From Archaeoglobi archaeon (lineage in GTDB: Archaea > Halobacteriota > Archaeoglobi > Archaeoglobales > Archaeoglobaceae), in the NCBI GenBank assembly GCA_004347865.1, contig QNUZ01000047.1:1-11593 (forward strand): a DNA stretch of 11,593 bases, given 5' to 3'. Below the pieces are notes generated by a model. The model had not been told where the DNA came from. It made no database searches and saw only the letters and a list, made by a program, of their open reading frames with translations. A program made the translations under genes and the position numbers. Below, one piece after another: positions 6,677 through 11,593 of this stretch. Position 1 is the stretch's first letter, and every line of letters begins with the position of its first letter.

Positions 6677-7248
6677 ATTTCCTCCGCCTTTGCTATGTCT
6701 TCAGGAGTGTTTATGTTGAAAAAGGATATCAGATTTTTGTCGAACGCTCTTAACTCATCTGCCGGATAAAAAATCGTCCGAAGTCTGCTGAGGGGGACAA
6801 TGATCCTTTTTTCCCCCATTAATATTGCCCTTTCAATTTCAGAAACCGATCTTTCGGAATAGTAAGCAAGTAGAGGTTCAGCAAACTTGTGTTTCGGAAT
6901 CAGTGCGTCGCAGTCAGTTTCAACTCCTTTTTTGAATATGAACTCAAGAAGTTCTCTCTTAACGAACGGCATATCTATGGCGACAACTGCGGTATTCCCG
7001 TTGTGCTTTAGTGCCGCGTGAATTCCGGCAAGTGGACCAGATCCCTTATAAGAGTCGCAGATGCATGTGATCCCGAACTTCTCGGCATATCTTTCTGCTT
7101 GAGAATGGTCTCGGCAAACGAAAATAGGTTTATAATCAGAATACTTTTCAATTGCAATCTCAATCAGCTTTTTTCTGCAGATCTCAATCTCGGGTTTCTC
7201 GATACCTACTCTACTTCCCTTTCCCCCCATGAGAACAGCAAGCCTCAC
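6646..7248 (-). CDS. mobA: Molybdenum cofactor guanylyltransferase
   Basis: Predicted to transfer GMP from GTP to molybdopterin, forming the guanine dinucleotide cofactor. It has 200 residues with a Rossmann-like nucleotidyltransferase fold: MGGKGSRVG (7-15), the equivalent of the AGGxSxRMG nucleotide loop, then K18, GPLAGIHAAL (71-80), the metal-binding aspartate in AIDMPFV (D92), EPLLAYY (124-130) and FFNINTPEDIAKAE (176-189), which is characteristic of MobA. CobY-type guanylyltransferases share the fold and are an alternative, but the GPLAGI and NTPED blocks and the moaA partner favour MobA. The start is GTG at 7248, with a TATA-like box centred 25 bases upstream and no Shine-Dalgarno; an out-of-frame ATG-TGA overlaps it. 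It overlaps moaA by 31 bases, forming a two-gene molybdopterin operon. Confidence 0.87.
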   Translation of the reverse strand: MRLAVLMGGKGSRVGIEKPEIEICRKKLIEIAIEKYSDYKPIFVCRDHSQAERYAEKFGITCICDSYKGSGPLAGIHAALKHNGNTAVVAIDMPFVKRELLEFIFKKGVETDCDALIPKHKFAEPLLAYYSERSVSEIERAILMGEKRIIVPLSRLRTIFYPADELRAFDKNLISFFNINTPEDIAKAEEICSRIHSGEL

Positions 7249-7268
7249 ATTCGGCCTCTTTAGTTACG

Positions 7269-7277
7269 TATTTATTA
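7269..7277. promoter_or_regulatory. Shared bidirectional TATA element for mobA-moaA and the mfnA operon
   Basis: TATTTATTA on the plus strand and TAATAAATA on the minus strand are the only clearly AT-rich stretch between the two divergent units. Its centre (7273) lies 25 bases from the mobA GTG (7248) and 24 bases from the ATG at 7297 of mfnA, which is the TATA-to-start distance seen at the other putative leaderless genes of this window. A single TATA-box-binding-protein site could thus be used in both directions. The pairing is inferred from spacing only. Confidence 0.5.
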
Positions 7278-7296
7278 CCCTTTTCCAACAATGGCT

Positions 7297-8394
7297 ATGG
7301 ATGTGCTGGAAGAACTTAGAAGTTACAGGGAGAAGGATATCCCTTATTCAAGGGTTTTGAGCTCAATGTGCACGATTCCACACGAATTAGCCGTAAAAGC
7401 TCATCAATTATTCATCGGAACGAATCTCGGTGATCCCGGGATTTTTCCTGGGACTGTAGAGCTAGAAAGAAAGCTCGTATCGATGCTTGGCGAGCTCCTG
7501 CACCGCAGAGATTGTGCGGGATACATCTGTTCTGGAGGAACGGAGGCGAATATTCAGGGAATAAGATCTGCAAGAAACCTAAAAAGAAGGAAGGATCCGA
7601 ACATAGTGATACCAAAAACCGCTCATTTTTCATTCGAGAAGATCTGCGATATTCTCTGCGTTGAGGTGAGGAGGGCCAACGTTGATGAGGATTACAGGGT
7701 TGATCTTGCTGAGGTGGAGGGGCTTATTGATGGAAGAACTGTTGCAATCGTCGGAATTGCAGGTACAACCGAGCTGGGACAGATAGATCCGATTGTAGAG
7801 CTTTCAAAGCTTTCAGAGGAAAAGGATATACCATTGCATGTCGACGCCGCCTTTGGAGGGCTTGTAATTCCATTCATGGATAGGCCCTATCCGTTCGACT
7901 TCGCTAACAAGGGTGTGACATCCATTACCATTGATCCGCACAAGATGGGTATGGCCACGATTCCGGCGGGAGGAATATTATTCAGGGACGAGAGCTTTCT
8001 GAAGGCCCTGGAAGTTGAGACGCCTTACCTCACCTCAAAGATGCAGTTTACGCTCACAGGGACAAGGCCCGGTACTGGAGTTGCTTCGGCATACGCAGTT
8101 CTAAAAGCCTTGGGATACAATGGAATGAGGGAAATCGTGAAGAGGTGTCTGAAAAACACGAGAATTCTCGTAGAGGAAATGTCAGCTTTGGGTTTTGAGC
8201 CAGTCATAGAGCCTGTTATGAATGTCGTGGCCTTCAAAACAGAGAGAGCTGAGGAAATCAAACAGGAACTTTACAGGCGTAGATGGGTGATTTCGACGAT
8301 AAGGGAGCCAAGGGCTATAAGGTTCGTTGTCATGCCGCATGTAACGGAAGAAGTTATAAAGAACTTTATGGGCGAATTCAGGAGGGTGGTATGA
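7297..8394 (+). CDS. mfnA: L-tyrosine (or L-aspartate) decarboxylase, methanofuran biosynthesis
   Basis: A PLP-dependent group II decarboxylase. MfnA decarboxylates tyrosine to tyramine for methanofuran; some archaeal homologues prefer aspartate, giving beta-alanine for coenzyme A. Numbering from ATG 7297 (365 residues): SGGTEAN (79-85) binds the PLP phosphate, H110 in KTAHFSF stacks on the ring, HVDAAFGG (181-188) holds the PLP aspartate, and K216 in ITIDPHKMG is the Schiff-base lysine. The C-terminal domain ends in RAIRFVVMPHVTEE. An in-frame ATG at 7291 is possible, but it is only 18 bases from the TATA centre, while 7297 is 24, so the later ATG suits a leaderless mRNA. This is the first gene of an operon; the next gene starts one base after its stop. 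Tyrosine versus aspartate cannot be decided here. Confidence 0.93.
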   Translation: MDVLEELRSYREKDIPYSRVLSSMCTIPHELAVKAHQLFIGTNLGDPGIFPGTVELERKLVSMLGELLHRRDCAGYICSGGTEANIQGIRSARNLKRRKDPNIVIPKTAHFSFEKICDILCVEVRRANVDEDYRVDLAEVEGLIDGRTVAIVGIAGTTELGQIDPIVELSKLSEEKDIPLHVDAAFGGLVIPFMDRPYPFDFANKGVTSITIDPHKMGMATIPAGGILFRDESFLKALEVETPYLTSKMQFTLTGTRPGTGVASAYAVLKALGYNGMREIVKRCLKNTRILVEEMSALGFEPVIEPVMNVVAFKTERAEEIKQELYRRRWVISTIREPRAIRFVVMPHVTEEVIKNFMGEFRRVV

Positions 8395-8395
8395 A

Positions 8396-8545
8396 ATGGA
8401 GGTTAAACTGGTTGTTGATGGGGAAGAAATCGAGCTCAATCCCTTCGTAATGAGGATCATCGGGAAAGTTGTCGAGGCCTTGGCAACATCGCTGAAGGGT
8501 GTGAGAGAGGACTGGAATAATATCGAAATAGAAGTGGTTAGATGA
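8396..8545 (+). CDS. Small conserved-looking protein of 49 residues
   Basis: A short gene between mfnA and hisC, easily missed by length cut-offs. It starts one base after the mfnA stop, has a Shine-Dalgarno GGAGG at 8381-8385 ten bases upstream, and ends with TGA sharing ATGA with the hisC start (8542-8545). The product begins MEVKLVVDGEEIELNPFV and ends NIEIEVVR. I read this as a beta hairpin (MEVKLVVDGEEIEL), an amphipathic helix (PFVMRIIGKVVEALATSLKG) and a final strand (IEIEVV); it is acidic, with no cysteine, metal motif or membrane segment. The pattern recalls small uncharacterised archaeal proteins with an IELNxFV core, but I cannot name the family. The tight fit between two operon genes and good start signals make it a real gene; the function is unknown. 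Confidence 0.8.
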   Translation: MEVKLVVDGEEIELNPFVMRIIGKVVEALATSLKGVREDWNNIEIEVVR

Positions 8546-9567
8546 GAGAATGCATCGAATTCGAGACATACATTCCTGGAAGGAGCATCGATGAAGTAAA
8601 GGAGCTATACGGTCTTGAAAAAGTTGTGAAACTCGCATCGAACGAGAATCCCTATGGCGCAAGTCCGAGGGCCATAGAAGAGCTCAGAAAATTTACGGAT
8701 CTGCACAGGTATCCCAATCCAGAGTACAGGGAATTGAGAGAGAGGCTTGAGGAATACACCGGCTGGGAAGCGGAGAGAATAGTCATCGGAGCGGGTATCG
8801 ACGGAATATTGGAAACGCTGTTCACGATGCTCATTGAGAAGGGGGACGAAGTTGTAATTCCCGTCCCCACGTTTCAGTACTACAGCATACTTGCCCGCTT
8901 ACACTGCGCTAAGGAGATCATAGTGCAGAGAGGGAAGGATTTTAGGATTACAGAACAGATAATCGACCTTTTGAGTGAGAAAACCAAGCTCGTCATAATA
9001 CCCTTTCCAAACAATCCAACGGGAAACATAGAGGATCCCGGCTTGGTAAAGGAAATTGCAGAATCGACGAAGGCTATAGTATTTTTGGACGAAGCTTACA
9101 TAGAGTTTGCAGATATGAATCTCGATTTGGATTTGGAAAACGTTGTCATAGCCAGAACGATGTCGAAAGCCTTTGGGCTTGCAAATCTCCGAATAGGGTA
9201 TGCCAGACTTCCGGAATGGCTGGTTAAATACTATCGCTCAGCTTCGACTCCTTTTCCGGTCTCTACATTGGCAGAAAGGGTTGCAATAGCGTCTCTCGAG
9301 GATATAGATTGGATGAAAAACTGTGTTGAAAAGATAAAGTCCGAAAGGAGCAAACTCTTTGGAGAACTGGAAAAGCTTGTGGAAGCCTATCCTTCACAGG
9401 CCAACTTCATATTCTTCAGGTCAAAAGACGGTCTTGCAGAGGAACTGCTGAGGAAAGGGGTGATAATAAGGGACTGCAGGAGTTTCGGGGTGTCAGGATA
9501 CCGTGTTACTGTTGGAAAACCGGATGAAAACGATTTCTTCCTTCAGAAGCTGAAGGAGTTGCTATGA
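8542..9567 (+). CDS. hisC: Histidinol-phosphate aminotransferase family protein
   Basis: A PLP-dependent fold-type I aminotransferase of 341 residues, the family's usual length. HisC converts imidazole-acetol phosphate to histidinol phosphate with glutamate as donor. Motifs: KLASNENPYGASP (30-42), PFPNNPTGN (154-162) with the PLP-contacting asparagine, FLDEAYIEF (181-189) with the PLP aspartate and tyrosine, Schiff-base lysine K209 in TMSKAFGLANLRIGY, and R217 for the phosphate. The family's GNGSDE block, which cradles the PLP phosphate, reads GAGIDGI (83-89). No other histidine-synthesis gene is in the window (hisS is a tRNA synthetase), and relatives act on aromatic amino acids, so a tyrosine/phenylalanine aminotransferase role next to mfnA is possible. 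It shares ATGA with both neighbours, so it is translationally coupled. Confidence 0.88.
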   Translation: MRECIEFETYIPGRSIDEVKELYGLEKVVKLASNENPYGASPRAIEELRKFTDLHRYPNPEYRELRERLEEYTGWEAERIVIGAGIDGILETLFTMLIEKGDEVVIPVPTFQYYSILARLHCAKEIIVQRGKDFRITEQIIDLLSEKTKLVIIPFPNNPTGNIEDPGLVKEIAESTKAIVFLDEAYIEFADMNLDLDLENVVIARTMSKAFGLANLRIGYARLPEWLVKYYRSASTPFPVSTLAERVAIASLEDIDWMKNCVEKIKSERSKLFGELEKLVEAYPSQANFIFFRSKDGLAEELLRKGVIIRDCRSFGVSGYRVTVGKPDENDFFLQKLKELL

Positions 9568-10088
9568 TAGCACTAACCGGCACTCCCGGTTGCGGCAAGA
9601 GCAGCATTGCGGAGGAATTGAAGAAACGGGGTTATAGGGTTATTTCTGTCAGGGAATTTGCCGAAAAACATGGTTGTGCAAGAAAGGAAGGTGAAGATGT
9701 TATTATAGATGTTGAGAGATTAAAGAAATTTGAATTTGACGGCATCGTCGAGGGTCATCTTTCACACCTTCTCGATCCTGAAATTGCAATAGTTCTTCGC
9801 TGCAATCCGCTTTTGATAAAGAAAAGGCTAATCGAGCGTGGCTGGAGTTATGAGAAGGTGATGGAAAACGTTGAAGCGGAACTGATCGATGTGATCCTCG
9901 TAGAAGCTCTCCAGAGCTGCGAAAGAGTGTTTGAAATTGATGTAACGGAGATGAGTGTTGAAGAGGCAGCAGATGCCGTTGAGAAAATCCTTAAGGGAGA
10001 TGCGGATGAATTCAGACCTGGAAGCGTAGACTGGATATCCGTGCTTGGAGACAGGATAGAGGAGGTTACGAGATATGGAGGGATTTAG
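9564..10088 (+). CDS. Archaeal adenylate kinase 6 / Fap7-like NTPase
   Basis: A 174-residue P-loop kinase of the AK6/Fap7 group. The Walker A is GTPGCGKSS (6-14); the acceptor-site block IVEGHLSHLLDPEIAIVLRC (61-80) and the lid RGWSYEKVMENVEAE (92-106) followed by LIDVILVEA match eukaryotic AK6, which has RGYxxxKxxENVExE and EVILxEA. Known AK6/Fap7 proteins have adenylate kinase/ATPase activity and assist late small-subunit ribosome maturation with ribosomal protein uS11; an archaeal role in ribosome biogenesis is inferred from that. The C-terminal RPGSVDWISVLGDRIEEVTRYGG is an extra tail after the kinase core. GGAG at 9554-9557 lies 6 bases before the ATG. It overlaps hisC by ATGA and ahcY by 14 bases, so translation of the run is probably coupled. 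Confidence 0.88.
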   Translation: MIALTGTPGCGKSSIAEELKKRGYRVISVREFAEKHGCARKEGEDVIIDVERLKKFEFDGIVEGHLSHLLDPEIAIVLRCNPLLIKKRLIERGWSYEKVMENVEAELIDVILVEALQSCERVFEIDVTEMSVEEAADAVEKILKGDADEFRPGSVDWISVLGDRIEEVTRYGGI

Positions 10089-11280
10089 AAAAATCGATTG
10101 GGCTGAAAAGCACATGAAGGTGCTTGCGAGGATCAGGGAGGAGATGAGAAAGGATAGACCATTGGAGGGGCTTCGCGTGGGAATGGCGCTGCACGTCGAA
10201 GCAAAAACGGCCGTTTTGGTTAAAACGCTAATCGAAGCCGGAGCTGAAGTTGCGATTACCGGATGCAATCCTATGAGCTCTCAGGACGATGTAGCCGATG
10301 CGCTCAGAGAGATGGGAATAAAGTGCTATGCAAAGCGTGGCATGAGCGTTGAGGAATACTACACCGCAATTGCCAGGGTTGCGGATTTTCGGCCAGACAT
10401 AGTTGTTGACGACGGTGCAGATCTGATATTCGAGCTTCACAGGAGAGGTCAAAAGGTGAGGGGGGCCAGCGAAGAAACAACAACTGGGGTTTTGAGGCTT
10501 AAGGCTATGGAAAAGGAGGGTGTCTTGCAGTTTCCAGTAATCGCTGTTAACGATGCACTAACGAAGTACCTGTTCGACAACCGCTACGGCACGGGTCAGT
10601 CGACCGTGGATGGTATCATGAGGGCCACGAACATGCTCCTAGCTGGAAAAAGGGTGGTTGTTGCAGGTTACGGATGGTGTGGAAGAGGGATTGCAATGCG
10701 CTGCAGGGGGATGGGGGCAAACGTGATAATCACCGAGGTTGATGAGATCAGGGCTCTGGAGGCGATAATGGATGGGTTCACTGTCATGGACATGGATTCC
10801 GCAAGTGAAATAGGGGACGTTTTCATCACTGCAACGGGAAACAGAGACGTAGTAAGGGAAGAGCATATGATGAAGATGAAAGATGGCGCAATTCTTGCAA
10901 ACGCCGGGCACTTCAACGTGGAAGTTGACGTTAGGGCTCTTGAAAGGATTGCAAGAAGTGTTAGGGAGGTCAGAAAAAACGTTAAGGAATACGATCTGGG
11001 TAACAAGAGGTTGTATCTGCTTGCAGAGGGGAGGCTGGTCAATCTTGTGGCAGGTGACGGACACCCAATCGAGGTTATGGATATGAGTTTTTCCGATCAG
11101 GCTTTGGCAGTTCGTTACATTGCCGAAAACTGGGAGAAACTTGAAAAAAGGGTTTATAGGCTGCCTGAAGAACTTGACAGAAAGGTTGCAAGGCTTAAGC
11201 TTGAAACACTCGGAATTAAGATCGACAGGCTTTCGGAGGAGCAGATAAAGTATCTCACAGACTGGAGGAGCGGGACATGA
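10075..11280 (+). CDS. ahcY: S-adenosylhomocysteine hydrolase family protein (possible S-inosylhomocysteine hydrolase)
   Basis: An NAD-dependent hydrolase that splits S-adenosyl- (or S-inosyl-) homocysteine into homocysteine and a nucleoside, removing the inhibitory product of SAM methyltransferases. It has 401 residues. Compared with human AHCY from memory, conserved residues are H40, D113, E134, K164, D168, N169, H279 and H330 (GHP), the NAD fold G198-x-G200-x2-G203, and E221 for the NAD ribose. Differences: LHVEAKTA replaces human LHMTVETA, so the adenine-contacting T and E become E42 and K44; the active-site cysteine becomes T173 (YGTGQS); and the C-terminal KPDHYRY tail is absent. These are common in archaeal and Thermotoga-type enzymes. 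GGAGGT at 10061-10066 lies 8 bases upstream of the ATG. It overlaps its upstream neighbour by 14 bases and the next gene by ATGA. Confidence 0.95.
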   Translation: MEGFRKIDWAEKHMKVLARIREEMRKDRPLEGLRVGMALHVEAKTAVLVKTLIEAGAEVAITGCNPMSSQDDVADALREMGIKCYAKRGMSVEEYYTAIARVADFRPDIVVDDGADLIFELHRRGQKVRGASEETTTGVLRLKAMEKEGVLQFPVIAVNDALTKYLFDNRYGTGQSTVDGIMRATNMLLAGKRVVVAGYGWCGRGIAMRCRGMGANVIITEVDEIRALEAIMDGFTVMDMDSASEIGDVFITATGNRDVVREEHMMKMKDGAILANAGHFNVEVDVRALERIARSVREVRKNVKEYDLGNKRLYLLAEGRLVNLVAGDGHPIEVMDMSFSDQALAVRYIAENWEKLEKRVYRLPEELDRKVARLKLETLGIKIDRLSEEQIKYLTDWRSGT

Positions 11281-11593
11281 TCTGGTGCTACAGGGCCGTG
11301 AAAAACCCCGCTGCTAGGAGAAAGTGGGTAGCGTTTATCTCAATCGTAGTGGCAGTTACTTTCGGCTACGGTGCTTACAGAATCCTGATCGGCGACAGTG
11401 CAATTCGGGTTGCTTTACTATTAGCGATTTTCTCCTTGTTTATACTCCTCTACACAATAATAGCCCTCGGAAAGCCGAGATACTATTTTCTGGACGATGA
11501 ATTCGTGATTTACAAGCCCTTCAAGACCAGGCTTGGAGACGTAACGGGATACAGTGTCGACGAAAAGAGGCTGCTGATAAAGTTAAAAAAGAA
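11277..11593 (+). CDS. Two-helix membrane protein, partial at window end
   Basis: Incomplete gene: 105 codons are visible and the frame is still open at the last base. A short basic N-terminus (YRAVKNPAARRK) precedes two hydrophobic segments, about residues 17-38 and 42-64, joined by a tight turn (GDSA). After that comes a soluble beta-rich start, YYFLDDEFVIYKPFKTRLGDVTGYSVDEKRLLIKL. Two short transmembrane helices followed by strands of this style resemble bacterial PH-domain-like membrane proteins, but no family was recognised. The positive residues before helix 1 suggest that the N-terminus and the C-terminal domain face the cytoplasm. GGAGG at 11264-11268 lies 8 bases upstream, and the ATG shares ATGA with the ahcY stop, so it belongs to the same operon. 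Confidence 0.7.
   Translation, partial: MIWCYRAVKNPAARRKWVAFISIVVAVTFGYGAYRILIGDSAIRVALLLAIFSLFILLYTIIALGKPRYYFLDDEFVIYKPFKTRLGDVTGYSVDEKRLLIKLKK

Noticed and set aside
6646..7248. CobY (adenosylcobinamide-phosphate guanylyltransferase) for the gene after cobA-region cofactors
   Set aside because: GPLAGI and NINTPED blocks and overlap with moaA favour MobA; cobA is over 2 kb away on the other strand.
9828..10268. 146-codon minus-strand frame
   Set aside because: Spans the AK6-like gene and ahcY, both well supported; composition is that of a shadow.
10639..11064. Long minus-strand frames of 124-141 codons opposite ahcY
   Set aside because: Antisense shadows of a fully conserved ahcY; no start signals or family features.
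1..11593. CRISPR arrays, insertion sequences, tRNA or rRNA genes, prophage or toxin-antitoxin modules
   Set aside because: No regularly spaced repeats, transposase motifs, clover-leaf sequences or phage genes were seen by eye; nearly all bases are covered by housekeeping and cofactor genes.

Overview
This is a densely packed archaeal chromosome segment. Gene content points to a thermophilic euryarchaeon of the Archaeoglobales type (Archaeoglobus, Ferroglobus or Geoglobus); this is inference, as no rRNA is present. The grounds are a methanofuran biosynthesis gene (mfnA), an archaeal Fap7-type kinase, a UPF0248 protein, frequent AGG and ATA codons, and archaeal TATA-type promoters placed about 25 bases before start codons. 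No tRNA, rRNA, CRISPR, IS element, prophage or defence system is visible, and no gene-free stretch exceeds 70 bases.

Layout. (1) 1-306 is the C-terminus of a TrkH potassium transporter, meeting hisS (minus) tail to tail with overlapping ends. (2) hisS diverges from a two-gene plus-strand unit: a GalT-superfamily nucleotidyltransferase and an AmmeMemoRadiSam-type radical SAM enzyme. (3) cobA (uroporphyrinogen-III methyltransferase) has its own promoter and is followed by an overlapping trio: a winged-helix protein, a UPF0248/DUF504 protein and a BtpA-family TIM barrel. (4) btpA converges on a minus-strand mobA-moaA pair for molybdopterin cofactor synthesis. (5) mobA diverges from a tight six-gene plus-strand operon: mfnA, a 49-residue small protein, hisC, an AK6/Fap7-like kinase, ahcY and a two-helix membrane protein cut by the window end.

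How the genes fit together. mobA-moaA and mfnA diverge from one short AT-rich element centred near 7273, almost equidistant from both start codons. MobA/MoaA make molybdopterin guanine dinucleotide and MfnA makes tyramine for methanofuran; formylmethanofuran dehydrogenase needs both. AhcY recycles the S-adenosylhomocysteine made by SAM methyltransferases such as CobA, and its substrate-pocket residues suggest it may belong to the archaeal type that acts on the deaminated form.

Throughout the window, the first gene of a transcription unit appears leaderless (TATA centre 23-25 bases before the start codon), whereas several genes inside units have Shine-Dalgarno sequences. This rule was used to choose the starts of hisS, mobA and mfnA. 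The most interesting items are the shared mobA/mfnA promoter, the 49-residue protein, the atypical AhcY pocket, the altered PLP-phosphate motif in HisC, and the repeated ATGTGA start-stop arrangement at cobA and mobA. These are modest leads; no wholly new multi-gene system is evident.
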